Assembly (NCBI RefSeq): GCF_910592395.1
Contig: NC_088317.1
Location: 1 to 64,000, forward strand
DNA: 64,000 bases
Source of the DNA: Lineus longissimus
Taxonomy: Eukaryota > Nemertea > Pilidiophora > Heteronemertea > Lineidae
Reading direction: 5' to 3'
Shown in pieces: positions 1 through 13,174 of the stretch (its first letter is position 1; each line of letters begins with the position of its first letter). Under the pieces are notes generated by a model. It was not told the origin of the DNA. It made no database searches and saw only the letters and a list, made by a program, of their open reading frames with translations. The position numbers and the translations under genes are program-made.

Positions 1-355
1 CGTCCCCCCGAGATAATAAGTCGTCCCCGCCCGAGATAATAAGTCGTCCCCCCGAGATAATAAGTCGTCCCCCCGAGATAATAAGTCGTCCCCCCGAGAT
101 AATAAGTCGTCCCCCCGAGATAATAAGTCGTCCCCCCGACTTACTAAGTCGTCCCCCCCGAGATAATAAGTCGTCCCCCCAGATAATAAGTCGTCCCCCC
201 GAGATAATAAGTCGTCCCCCCCCCGAGATAATAAGTCGTCCCCCCCCCCAGATAATAAGTCGTCCCCCCGAGATAATAAGTCGTCCCCCCGAGATAATAA
301 GTCGTCGCCCCGACTTACTAAGTCGTCCCCCCCCCCCGCGATAATAAGTCGTCCA
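1..355. repeat. 21-bp C-rich minisatellite
   Basis: Tandem units of about 21 bp follow the pattern CGTCCCCCC-GAGATAATAAGT, with the C run varying from about 5 to 10 bases. Two places carry a variant containing CGACTTACTAAGTCG, a near palindrome. The array runs off the left edge of the window, so its full length is unknown. No coding signal is seen. Confidence 0.9.
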
Positions 356-1859
356 GCCGAGAATTTTTTTTTTTCGATGTCACCAGCCACCCAGCCACCG
401 TATCCCCCCCCCCCGCCCGCCCCGAAAAAAATAATTCTGATGGCCTTTCCCGTTTCCACCGTACATCTTGCCTCAAATCCCAGGTACTTTTATGCCACCA
501 CGGCACAAGTCCCACTTTCCTTACGAGCTATTTTGGTACGACTGCTCCATTGCTGTCGCGATTTATTTTTTCACACCAGGTGCGGCCATTTTGTTTTTCA
601 TATATGGCAAACGCGTCATAATTTATTCATTTATTGATACGAATTGACGTTTTTGGTTTTGGAAATCCCCATTGAGTTCGCGCGCCGGTCACCGCACTGA
701 ATGACCCGAATGACCTACCTTTTGTTTTAGCGCGCGATAATTAGTTCGCGTAGCTCTCGCAAGGATCCCAATTTCTTTCTCGAAAAAGGGCATCATCCTG
801 AGGATAACTCTCAAATGTTCGATAAAAAAAGTCACTCGCTAAATAGCCAACTCTTGCAAAATTAATCAATATGTGTAATTAATTAATTAATTAATTACAA
901 AGGTAATGGAACATTATAATTTGAACAGTGGCAAATCAAAGAGCACACCATAATCTTTATTTCCTGAAGATTTCATGGAGTTATCTCCATTAATATGGAA
1001 GTTATGGTAATTTTAGTGCTATTTCCCTGGACGTAGATCACACTTTTTGTCCAAGTTAACTTAAAAACAATAGCACGTATAAGTCAATTTCGTCACGACT
1101 AAAAATGCTGTAACTTTCTTATTTTACAAGGTAATGTGACAAATGTGGTATCATTTTGAAGGTTTTTTGCAAGCTCTATCCAAATGGTAACATAATATTT
1201 GATATAAGTACATGAATCTATTAGTGTACCTGAGTGATATCAATATGGTCTCCACTGTAGTGGAGCCCATAATCATAATGGGTTGGGTACCAACAATCAT
1301 GCACTGCTCTCAGACAAGATAGCGAGAATAATGAACGAAGATAAGAACTCGATCCCTGATCAACCGGGAAGATTTGCAAGAGAAACATCAGAAAGACACA
1401 TTTCTTTGTGATTAAATACTTTATTTGTAAATCCAATATATCTACAATGTCAGATTCATATTAGTATTTAGTTGCATTCCTTCCAAAGAAGTCTCCTCTG
1501 GACTTGCTGTGCATTATCAGAGATACAATATAGACTTGGAAAATAAATAAAGTCTTTACAAATGGTTAATAGCCACGCTCGTCTTTCTGGTTTTTATGTT
1601 CTGTTGTTTTTGTAAAGTAGCACAAAAATCACCTCAACCCAACGCAAACCATTTAAATCAAATGAAGAAAGTGTGGAGAATAAACAGACGATTAGTTATA
1701 TTTGATAATCGGAGAGTGGCCACTCAGGAATGCTATACTCTGGCCAAGAACTGGATCAATGAGAGTGGCTTGCTTGCGATGAATAATAAGTGAAGTCAAG
1801 TAGGTCTTGTATGACTGAGTGACATGTCTTCACAGCTTTGTCTCCATAGCAGATCTGAT
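356..1859. other. intergenic, no gene seen
   Basis: Only short open frames without recognisable protein character occur here. A short AATT microsatellite lies at about 877-897. The stretch is AT-rich with no splice-linked exon chain that I could build. It is best read as intergenic DNA distal to the 3' end of MYO7A. Confidence 0.6.
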
Positions 1860-2042
1860 GGTGTATTCCTGTTCTGCCTATTCCTGTTTTGCCTAATTCC
1901 TGTTTCGCCTAATTCCTGTTTTGCCTAATTCCTGTTTCACCTATTCCTGTTTCGCCTAATTCCTGTTTTGCCTAATTCCTGTTTCACCTATTCCTGTTTC
2001 GCCTAATTCCTGTTTCACCTATTCCTGTTTCGCCTATTCAAA
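1860..2042. repeat. 14-16-bp minisatellite, TCCTGTTTYGCCTAAT type
   Basis: About 12 tandem units alternate between TTCCTGTTTTGCCTAA, TTCCTGTTTCGCCTAA and TTCCTGTTTCACCTA. Read on the minus strand the core is GGCGAAACAGGAA, the same core as the array at 2770-2875. The two arrays are therefore inverted relative to each other, about 730 bp apart. Confidence 0.9.
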
Positions 2043-2769
2043 TGTATTGCTTACCTCCCCACAGAGGTAGGAATATGAACCGTCCCTTACAATAGCGTTA
2101 AAGGCTATCATTAAGAATAAAGTCTGAAATAATGGATTTAGCGACATGTCAATTATTTCAGTATTATTCGGAATAACTTTGGAAAATTATACATAGCTTA
2201 CATAGGCTTATGTTTTAGCTTATTTTAAAAGGCAAGAAATAAAATAGTAAGAAAGTTTTACCCTTTCATTAGATTTGAGAAAGGTTTCTCAGGCCTGCAT
2301 TTTATATTGTGGATTCTCTTTCTTTTGTCTTAGTCAGTAACTGGCTTCTTAATAGTAAGAATACCTATAGCTACATTGTTCTTTATTATGACATGGGTTT
2401 TACAGCTGATTTTCATCAAATAATTATGAGAATGTACAGTATTATGTATTTTTATCAAAAACTCATGAATTCCTGTTTTTATAAAATAAGCGACTGCTTT
2501 ACTCTACTTAATCTATTAGTTTTTACTGTGTGTCACTGTCAGTACGGTCCTATGGTCAAATAAGTCCCGGACTGTCCCCGCTTTCAAGGTGACTCTTTCA
2601 AAACGGTCATGGCATGGTTTGTTAACAAAGTTGATGGCATTTGATTAGTCAAATTGTCATCACATCGTTAACATTATCCAATTGTCCCCTCACATTTTCC
2701 CCATAAAATGGACATGCATCCCTAAGGTTCCCCCTGGGAGAGTCGATTTATTGTAGGGGTACTGGAAAG
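2043..2769. other. intergenic, no gene seen
   Basis: AT-rich sequence between two related minisatellites. The open frames present are short and have no family resemblance that I recognise. Confidence 0.6.
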
Positions 2770-2875
2770 TAGGCGAAACAGGAAGTAGGCGAAACAGGAA
2801 TAGGCGAAACAGGAATAGGCCAAACAGGAATAGGCGAAACAGGAATAGGCAAAACAGGAATAGGCGAAACAGGCA
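2770..2875. repeat. 14-bp minisatellite, GGCGAAACAGGAATA type
   Basis: About seven units of roughly 14 bp with the core AGGCGAAACAGGAAT. This is the reverse complement of the repeat at 1860-2042. Single-base variants occur (GGCCAAAC, GGCAAAAC). Confidence 0.9.
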
Positions 2876-2928
2876 TAAACTGTTGATCTGATGATCCTTG
2901 GTTTCTACAGAAATAGATAATACAACTA

Positions 2929-3018
2929 ATGTGATACACCATGCATGCACAATACCACTCATGTGATACACCATGCATGCACAATACCACTCATGTGATA
3001 CACCATATATGCACAATA
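2929..3018. repeat. 32-bp tandem repeat, about 2.8 copies
   Basis: The segment GTGATACACCATGCATGC recurs at 2931, 2963 and 2995, a period of 32 bp, with the last copy diverged (CATATATGC). It is a short local duplication with no coding signal. Confidence 0.85.
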
Positions 3019-3990
3019 ACAGAGTGCGGTGCCACGTGGATTTATTCTGGAAATTACTAGAATATAGTAGAGCACTTGTTTGTCTCCATGGAGATAGTGC
3101 ATATAGTAAGAATTAGGAACACAAAAGATCAAGAAGTATCACCAGCCACCTACATATACATGAAATTGATAAATTGACGGGCACAAAAGGTGATCTTTTA
3201 AATACTGGAATGCTTGGTGTTATTTTGTAGAAAATAATAGTCAATACATGTAACACTGGAATGGCTACAGTTCGATTATAGTAAAGAAATGGTATAACTA
3301 TGAAAACAGGAGTTACTTGTATAGTACAGAGTGTATGTGGGACAACACCAAGGACATATTGATTGTGAGTATAGAAGCAAACCCTATCAACTAGGCAAAA
3401 CTGACATTGTACAAATGTATGTGCTTGATGGAGAAATCTCATTGAGCTCCAGATATGTAACAACGGACGGATTCCTCACAAATAAAGACACTATATGGCT
3501 ACAATCAGAACAAACGCATCCATCTTCATGCAATATATGGAATGTAAATGTCAACTAGTTTTAAAAGGGAAGGCTGAGCCAATATCGCAGAGAATCCTTC
3601 TCATCAATTATTAGTTCAGGGCCTGCAGCCAGTATTCAGGGTCAAATTACAACTGAAAAATTATGGAATGTTAATGGATAAATAACAGAATGTTACCATG
3701 GTTACAGTAAATTGATAACACATACATATAGAACAGGTGAGGATGGGTGGAGGAAATCTTTTCCATGCTGGTTATATCAGGCAGCCATTTTGACTCTATC
3801 AAAAGTGATATGTTCATGAGAAGTATATTTACAAACAGAAACACACGATTCTACCAGTCTTAGGAAATGCTTAAGAGAGGTCAAATTGAATGGAAACTCC
3901 CAATTTGGGACCAAAACCAGTGTTCTTTATAGAGAGGGTGTCCTTAATAGAGAGGTGTCTGCTAAGGGAGGTTCTGCTGTATAAGGAAAT
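3019..3990. other. intergenic with a dispersed-repeat fragment
   Basis: No convincing gene. At about 3910-3985 there is a stretch with repeated TAGAGAGG words (TAGAGAGGGTGTCC, TAGAGAGGTGTCTG) ending directly against the 92-bp satellite. It looks like part of a dispersed repeat, which is a judgement from its internal repetition rather than a family match. Confidence 0.4.
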
Positions 3991-5641
3991 GGTCTCGTAC
4001 TGATGCATGGGGGAGTGTGCCAAAGTACTAATGGGAGCCACTACAATAGCTATAGCATTCCTCTACAGAGTGGGCTGGTCTCGTAGGCCTACTGATGCAT
4101 GGGGGAGTGTGCCAAAGTACTAATGGGAGCCACTACAATAGCTATAGCATTCCTCGACAGAGTGGGCTGGTCTCGTAGGCCTACTGATGCATGGGGGAGT
4201 GTGCCAAAGTACTAATGGGAGCCACTACAATAGCTATAGCATTCCTCGACAGAGTGGGCTGGTCTCGTAGGCCTACTGATGAATGGGGGAGTGTGCCAAA
4301 GTACTAATGGGAGCCACTACAATAGCTATAGCATTCCTCGACAGAGTGGGCTGGTCTCGTAGGCCTACTGATGCATGGGGGAGTGTGCCAAAGTACTAAT
4401 GGGAGCCACTACAATAGCTATAGCATTCCTCTACAGAGTGGGCTGGTCTCGTAGGCCTACTGATGCATGGGGGAGTGTGCCAAAGTACTAATGGGAGCCA
4501 CTACAATAGCTATAGCATTCCTCGACAGAGTGGGCTGGTCTCGTAGGCCTACTGATGCATGGGGGAGTGTGCCAAAGTACTAATGGGAGCCACTACAATA
4601 GCTATAGCATTCCTCGACAGAGTGGGCTGGTCTCGTAGGCCTACTGATGCATGGGGGAGTGTGCCAAAGTACTAATGGGAGCCACTACAATAGCTATAGC
4701 ATTCCTCGACAGAGTGGGCTGGTCTCGTAGGCCTACTGATGCATGGGGGAGTGTGCCAAAGTACTAATGGGAGCCACTACAATAGCTATAGCATTCCTCG
4801 ACAGAGTGGGCTGGTCTCGTAGGCCTACTGATGCATGGGGGAGTGTGCCAATGTACTAATGGGAGCCACTACAATAGCTATAGCATTCCTCGACAGAGTG
4901 GGCTGGTCTCGTAGGCCTACTGATGCATGGGGGAGTGTGCCAATGTACTAATGGGAGCCACTACAATAGCTATAGCATTCCTCGACAGAGTGGGCTGGTC
5001 TCGTAGGCCTACTGATGCATGGGGGAGTGTGCCAAAGTACTAATGGGAGCCACTACAATAGCTATAGCATTCCTCGACAGAGTGGAATGGTCTCGTAGGC
5101 CTACTGATGCATGGGGGAGTGTGCCAATGTACTAATGGGAGCCACTACAATAGCTATAGCATTCCTCGACAGAGTGGGCTGGTCTCGTAGGCCTACTGAT
5201 GCATGGGGGAGTGTGCCAATGTACTAATGGGAGCCACTACAATAGCTATAGCATTCCTCGACAGAGTGGGCTGGTCTCGTAGGCCTACTGATGCATGGGG
5301 GAGTGTGCCAAAGTACTAATGGGAGCCACTACAATAGCTATAGCATTCCTCTACAGAGTGGGCTGGTCTCGTAGGCCTACTGATGCATGGGGGAGTGTGC
5401 CAAAGTACTAATGGGAGCCACTACAATAGCTATAGCATTCCTCTACAGAGTGGGCTGGTCTCGTAGGCCTACTGATGCATGGGGGAGTGTGCCAATGTAC
5501 TAATGGGAGCCACTACAATAGCTATAGCATTCCTCGACAGAGTGGGCTGGTCTCGTAGGCCTACTGATGCATGGGGGAGTGTGCCAAAGTACTAATGGGA
5601 GCCACTACAATAGCTATAGCATTCCTCGACAGAGTGGGCTG
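3991..5641. repeat. 92-bp satellite array, about 18 copies
   Basis: The word TCTCGTAGGCCTACTGATGC recurs every 92 bp (for example at 4079 and 4171), giving about 18 nearly identical copies. Variants are few: CTCTACAG versus CTCGACAG, CCAAAGTAC versus CCAATGTAC, and one GATGAATG. The first copy lacks the AGGCCT segment. The unit contains short palindromes (AGGCCT, ATGCAT, TAGCTA). High identity suggests recent or ongoing homogenisation. The array is the largest in the window and has no open reading frame of note. Confidence 0.95.
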
Positions 5642-6561
5642 CATATGGACAACCAAAAGTGGAGGCTAAGATTGACTCGCTTCAGACAAGTTACTCATTG
5701 CACCAAGTTGGTGAACAATAGTTTTGAAGTGTGAAACATAAGCAGTGAGCCAGACTAAATGGAATAACTTCGGTTAGAGCACATGACAGAAATAACGCTA
5801 TGATTATATTATGCATACAAGAGCAAAGATGCCACGATGCCCTGATGAGCCAAAAGCTGAAGGAAAGTGTGTGCCAAGATTATAGGAGTGAACATCACTT
5901 TGACACCACTCATCACCAACATGTAACAGCATGCATACAAAATAAATTATTTCTAAAATAACTGGACAGATAACAAAAATGCTAAACTGACTGCTCGGGT
6001 CAGCTGTGATCAATATGTAATAATAATAATGATGATAATAATATATACCAGAAAATCATATTCTAAATCATTTCGTACCAAAATGTATACAATTAACTAA
6101 TTTGTACATGCCAAATATACACAACACTCCAAGCATCTGTGTTGACCCAGAGCTGCAAGGCATCCTTCTCTTGAGAACTCAAGGTCTGCTTGCAACTGTT
6201 AGAAAGGTCGCCAACCATCAGTGTGTATCAACTACAGTCCATGTCAATAGAACATTGACTAATCACACATTTAGCACAGCCCCTCCCTCTTGGTGCCTCC
6301 ATGTACAGTATAGAACTGCCCCTGAGGTGCCTCTCTGAACTGCACCTGCCCTTAGGTGCCTCTATGCACAGTATCAAATAAAATTGTACAGTGCATCTAG
6401 CTGAAACAAAACTCTGAATGCTGAATGTAATGTAATGCGTTAAACCAATCATGTCTTCAAGCCTCCTGCCTTGTCTGGGCTTCATTTTCTTCAACAAAAC
6501 AAAATACAGAATATTTTGGGAGATGCATTCTGTAGTAATCACAGGTTGACTTTCATCCTCT
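5642..6561 (-). other. MYO7A 3' UTR / 3' flank
   Basis: This lies directly downstream of the MYO7A stop codon on the minus strand. I did not find a clean minus-strand AATAAA in it, so the transcript end is not placed. No other gene is visible. A TAA/TGA-rich microsatellite-like stretch lies at about 6020-6045. Confidence 0.5.
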
Positions 6562-9500
6562 TCACTTCTCCATTATATCCTGATCAACAGCACTGGTTGT
6601 CATCTTCGTCAACATCAGACTGATGTAAGACGTCAAGAGATCGTCCATTTTGTAACCCTGCAAAAGAGACAATGGTACAAATCACAACTGACTATAAGTA
6701 CTTGTCCACCATCACCTTGTGCCAATTCTATCACACGTCACCTACAACTGGTCACAAGGCCTTTATCATCACGTCACAAAAGACCAGCATCATTGTATCA
6801 CACATCATCTACAACTGGTCACAAGACCTGCATCATCACGTCACAAAAGACCAGCATCATTGTATCACACATCATCTACAACTGGTCACAAGACCTGCAT
6901 CATCACGTCACAAAAGACCAGCATCATTGTATCACACATCATCTACAACTGGTCACAAGGCCTGCATCATCACGTCACAAAAGGCCAGCATCATTCTATC
7001 ACACGTCACCTACAACTGGTCACAAGGCCTGCATCATCACGTCACAAAAGACCAGCATCATTGTATCACACATCATCTACAACTGGTCACAAGGCCTGCA
7101 TCATCACGTCACAAAAGGCCAGCATCATTCTATCACACGTCACCTACAACTGGTCACAAGGCCTGCATCATCACGTCACAAAAGACCAGCATCATTGTAT
7201 CACACATCATCTACAACTGGTCACAACTTGGCATCATCGGGTCAAAGAAAATCTACCAATTGGAAAATCATTTATTTGGTGGAAACTATGAGCCGACTGG
7301 AGAGTCCACTCAGGGGTGATCAACTTGAAGAACCTGTCGTAACAAGTATTCTTGTTTGGTAGTCAAGAATCCATCAGCGCCAATCAGCTGAAATCATTTT
7401 CTGCATACATTGTACACTCATACTCACTAGAGATGTTTCACACAGCAGTTTACTTCCACGGACCAGGTTTCCGATAGTCATATGGAAATATGTATTTCCG
7501 CTACTCCAGTTCGAGATTCTAGTGAAAGGATGGGTTGCCAGGATATCTTTTGTTTGCGGGTGAATCAGGTTGACACCATTTTTGTTGATTGCAATCAGGA
7601 GAATTTCTGGGAAGTTGGGTTCAGTAGTTTGCTGAAAAAGTCATTGAATAGTGTTATGAGAGGGAAGGAGTGAGTGACACTTTAGGACATGGTGTTAGGA
7701 GAGAGATTGAGATCGGCGTTTGATCAGTAAGGCTCAAGGGCGTTGGTTAAATGTGTGTTTATGACAGCCGCCTTAGTTTCTAATTGGGTACATTTTTCAC
7801 TTTCATATTTGATAATAAAGCAGTATTGAAAAGAGAACCATAAAGTGTGTGAATCTAGTGTACTAACCTTGACCTCAAAGAATGCTGAACCAAATGTTGG
7901 CCATTTGTAGATGATCTTGAGGAAGGCCACTTTGGCCTCTTCGGGACTGATACCCGAATCACGATTAAAGGCAGCCACCACTGCTCTCTTCCAATCCTCA
8001 ACTGGCCGTTGCCGGATCAGGTCGGCTGGGATGAACTCACGTAATCGCCGTCTGGAATTCATCAAGGCCAACACTGTTATCCTCTCAACTTTCACTTTCA
8101 ACCGGCAACCATACTTCTACATGATTGGAAGACGAGGTTCCCAGTTCAGGACACCCACTAAGAACTTCACATGATTTGAAGACGAGGTTCCCAGTTCATG
8201 ACACCCACTAAGAACTTTACATGATTTGAAGACGAGGTTCCCAGTTCATGACACCCACTAAGAACTTCACATGATCGGAAGACGAGGTTCCCAGTTCATG
8301 ACACCCACTAAGAACTTTACATGATTGGAAGACGAGGTTCCCAGTTCATGACACCCACTAAGAACTTCACATGATCGGAAGACGAGGTTCCCAGTTCATG
8401 ACACCCACTAAGAACTTCACATGATTGGAAGACGAGGTTCCCAGTTCATGACACCCACTAAGAACTTCACATGATTGGAAGACGAGGTTCCCAGTTCATG
8501 ACACCCACTAAGAACTTCACATGATTTGAAGACGAGGTTCCCAGTTCATGACACCTACTAAGGACTTCACATGATCTGAAATCAGGTCAGGTGACCAACA
8601 CCCTCTTCCTGATTTCAGCTCAGCAATGTTTGAAGTTCTTGATTAGTTTGTTAACCTGGACAAAGATGGCATGGCAACAGAATACACTCCTTCTCTGCAG
8701 CTATATAGACATGGCTGGACTCCGTACAGAAGTTTTTCAATGATTCACCTGAAACTGCTCAAACTGTTTAGAGGACTTCTTATAAAGAACAAAATCAAGA
8801 TATCACCGCTGATTCCACCTGCACAAGATACATTGATCAAAGTGTCTCAACCAAGGCCACCCATCAGATAACTTACGGTATGTTTGGCAACTGGGATTTA
8901 TCATCGCCATGTTTGACACGGAAGATAAGGCCAGCTAGCGTTGATGCCTCTTCAGGGGAACACTTGTGGTAGCCTCGCAACAGTTTGGGTAATTCTTGGT
9001 GGTAATGGAAAATGATGTCAGCGTTCCTATCCTTGCCAGGTACAGTGGTTGTCCAGAGCTTCTTCATGAAGAACACCTGATACACAAACTGAGGAGTGAC
9101 ACCTACATGTAGAAGACAAACAGTGTGTGAAATAGACTTGGTGCACTAGTTCTCAAGAAAGTGGTTTTGAACCTGACGAGTACACGGTGTATCATGCGAT
9201 GCCTACACTAGAACTGATACTGCTAGCATTAGAATCTGATCAATCAGGTCATTACAGAGAAACTTATATGTTTCTCTAGAATGTCATAAAAAGAGGTTTG
9301 TTGCATTATTAATCAACTTTCGTCATTATTTGAGGGAAAGATAGATTTGGAGTAAAAAAGAGGAAGCGTAATGCATATCATTCTTGTCAAAGAAAATCAA
9401 ACAAAACTCTCATGCTCGTCGATCAATCAACAAAGCCATGCCAACCAACCTTCCTCTTTTTTACTCCACAGGTAGGATATTTTGACACACACCATGACGG

Positions 9501-12500
9501 ATGCTGCCAAACAATAAACAAGTCACACTTCAGACAGAATTCGGAGCTAGGCTCATGATGAAACCATGAACCAGTGAATGGTGTCATCCCATTTCACCCC
9601 TTTCCCATCTCGCTCCTTCCCAATTTGCCTAATTGCCACTTTGCCCCTTTCCCACTTCTAAAAGAGAAGGGGCGAAATGGGAAAGCCAAAGGGACAAACA
9701 GGAAAAGGGACAAATAGGGAAGGGGTAATATGGGAAGGGGTGAAATGGGAATAAGTATTTTAGCTGCCATTACTAGAAAGAAGAATTTGTACAACTCCAA
9801 GTAAACCTACCACTATTATTTTCAATATTTTGATTTGGATAAATTTTGTACTCGTCACCAATATCTTTCATTGCATTTACCTGTTTTACTGTTACATGAT
9901 GTACACAATGCACTGTCACCCCTTATTACATCTTCATTTAGGGGTTTCAAATAACTTGCCATGCCAAGATTGAGTATGCTCTTATTACCACAGTTAATAT
10001 TTGTATCAGGTACATACCGTCTCGTGTGGGTCGAGCTTTCTTTATCCAATCGGTCAGATGTCGCACAAAGTCAAAGAAGAAGTCTCCTTCTGGCACACTG
10101 ATCACTGAAAATACATAACTCATTAGCTCATCAGAAAGCCTACATGCCAAACTAAGAATACATAACTCATTAGCTCATCAGAAAGCCTACATGCCAAACT
10201 AAGAATACATAACTCATTGGCTCATCAGAAAGCCTACATGCCAAACTAAGAATACATAACTCATTAGCTCATCAGAAAGGATACATGCCAAACTAAGAAT
10301 ACATAACTCATGAGCTCATCAGAAAGCCTACATGCCAAACTAAGAATACATAACTCATGAGCTAATCAGAAAGCCTATATACAGAGTTAAGGAATTGAGT
10401 ATTTGAAAGAAGGGAGCCGATTTTTGCCAAGACATGGTATCAGGAAACGCAGAAGACAGGAAGACAAGATGCTGGGATTTGAGGATTCCTTGTGGTGGTT
10501 GATATACAGCTCTATTACAAGCAGCCAGCTGGTTGAAAGTCAAGATGTCATCAACATACCTTTGTCTGCTATCTTGACAAACAAACTGAAGCCCTCTGCT
10601 GATTTGAGATTGAGGCGATTGGCGATGTTCTGGCAGAAGTCCTTGGCACGAGTACTTGAATCAACTTCAAATGCCTGCAAGAGAACATGAGGTAAAGTCA
10701 ACAGCCACTTTTTGGGTCTCCTTATCAGAGGAGCTGCTTGCCCATGATGTATAGCTTGATAGCGCATTTTCCAGAATCTTACAACAAAAGAACTGATTTT
10801 GTACACTGTCTAAGATTAGGGTAGAGAATGCAGCAACTGTACAAGAAAGAGACAAGGGCCATGGCCAGAAAGCAAGACTTACATGGACTCAATGGAGCAC
10901 AAACTTCCCAGTTATCACTCTCATCACCCCATCACTAGTATGATTGAGCAACACCTAACATCTACATATAGCTGCATGCCATCATTTAAGTTCCATTCAA
11001 GCTAAAACTGTGCTATATATCGGCTTCCAGTTGTGAACTAAACTCAATGGTTTCTAAGAGATTCCTGCATGTAGAATATGAAATCATTTGGCCATGCCTC
11101 TGCCTCTGAACAAATGAAAATACATTCGAATTCAATGAAATATAAAGCTTACTCTGTCCAGCCAAGGAGCCTGTAACAGATAAGATGAAACAATGAATAG
11201 ATTGAGGTCCATTCTACCTTCAAACAACTTGATATGGCCCAGATAAGGTACCAAGCCTCAGCACACACTCGGCACCGTGTGGCACCGATCGGTAACCATG
11301 GTAATGTTGTGATGGCAACATGAAGGAAACAAGCATACGTCAAGGACTGTGAAAGGGTGAAATCTCTCTCTTACCTCATCAGAATCATCTGGGAAGTAAA
11401 CCTTGTGGTAAATCTGAGTTGTCTTGTGTTGGATTGCCTCCACTTCCACCTGGTGAGGCGGGTACTTCCTCTGGCCTTTCCTGTAATAACGTTCAAATGA
11501 ATGATAGAACTCACCATCACCTTTGCCATGGAGACTGCTATAAACATTGTCTTTACAATCCATGATAAAGAATCGTTGCCAACCATAAGAGGTAGAAGCA
11601 CTGTAAACTCGAGTCAATGAATCAGACATTCTGATACTGAGAGCTGTAGCTCATAGATAAGTAGAAAAGACTGCTGTTGAATTGTTCAGAAGTTGCTGAT
11701 TATGTTGAAATCACCGGCTCTCTGTCCTACTCCACAGGAACAGGGTAACATTATTACACATTATTACATGATACCCTCCATAGCATATTACATCGGGACA
11801 CAACACCCTAACTCATGTACGTGAGCTTCCTCATCTCCCAGAATAATCAAACAGTTCATGAATTACAAATTAGATTGCCTGTTAGAACAGTACACTGGCA
11901 GATACACAATGCACAACTTCCCCCAACTTGAAATGGACACTTTGAAATATTCAATCAATATCATAATGAACAGGTTGATCTCCATGCGTGCAGGGCCTAG
12001 TATTATAATCAATATAGACACAACAGGTGGCTCTCATAAAACAATTATATGTGCAACTTAACCCACTCTGAACTTGTCACATACCAGTTTGCCTCAGTCA
12101 GACACTCACATGGAATAATGGCTCAACATTAGGACTGGTAATGAGTGCGAGAACTGAAGTGAACTTTTCTGGGAGGAGTGACCACCTCTAGCATCACAGC
12201 GTAAATAAAGAGCTGATCAAGAAGAGTCATTCCAACTTCCATTAAACAAATTGATTCTTACCTCAATGTCTTCTGTAAACGCTGGAGACAGTCCTGAGAG
12301 ACAGGGTTTTTCTTGGTCCTGAGGAAGAGGGTGACCTCCTTCAAGAGGTTCGTGCTCGGTGTGAAGCAGCCTGTTGCGAGCCACATCAGGTCCCAGCCAC
12401 GCTCCTCACTGATCCTGTTCCTGTTGTCTGTCAACTGCTTTATCACCTGACAGTAGACCTCATCTTTCAGCAGTTCCTGAGAGGGGCACAGAACAACAAA

Positions 12501-13174
12501 GAGTCAATAAAACACAACTTAAAGTTACCACAACTTGAAATTTTAGTAATAAAATGGAACCATCAGTGTCTGTGACATCCGATATAAAAGCTCTGATCTT
12601 CTCACTCAGGTTAGCAGCTTTGTCACTAATCCTATTTTCAACTGAGATAGACGGTGAGCGACTTACATGTTTAAGTGGTGCCTCAAAGATCTGGTCTGTG
12701 AGTTCATTTCCAGCCCGACTCCTCCTAGATGGGTGGTCTCCCATGTACTTCAACACGGCCAGGAAACACAGACCTGCCTCCTGGCTTAGTTCCTCCTTCC
12801 CCAACAGTTTCTTCAGCAGAGGTTGTTTGATAGGTTCCTTGCTGTACCTCCAGAGGTCATCAGCACGGCGACGCTTGCTGGCGTTTGGGAGTGATAAGGT
12901 TTTTGATAGAGTTCTCTTGGGTGGAGGCCTGCAATACGAAAATATTCAACCAATCACAATAGTTTTTCTAAAGAGTTCAAATACAACTCGGCAATCTTAG
13001 AATTATGAATGACTTTGCAGTAATGAGTGCTGAAACATTTGAAACCTACCTGAAATGATCATATGAGTACTGTTCAAGTGTGTGTGGTTTCTCTTCTGGT
13101 TCAGCTGACAAGTCGACAATGTGACTTGGCGTGGGCAGCTGTGTGTTTTCTCCCGACTGCTGTGCAAATAGACT
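6562..13174 (-). CDS. MYO7A: MYO7A exons 25-34: second MyTH4-FERM module and C terminus
   Basis: Exons: 13050-13174, 12667-12928, 12262-12476, 11375-11480, 10560-10674, 10018-10104, 8877-9102, 7868-8051, 7428-7631, 6562-6657 (residues 1645-2183). MyTH4 is marked by [31 protein letters not shown] and [19 protein letters not shown] is marked by [39 protein letters not shown] and [16 protein letters not shown]. The tail FERM folds back on the motor in autoinhibition in known orthologues. The last two exons are short and easy to miss: exon 33 begins [17 protein letters not shown], and exon 34 begins [13 protein letters not shown] and ends DIMEK. Confidence 0.95.

Noticed and set aside
3991-5641. 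Regularly spaced repeats resembling a CRISPR array
   Set aside because: The whole 92-bp unit is repeated with no unique spacers, and the genome is eukaryotic. It is a satellite.
6672-7362. Three overlapping plus-strand open frames
   Set aside because: The 67-bp unit is stop-free in all frames and lies within MYO7A intron 33. Three parallel frames of the same repeat argue against coding.
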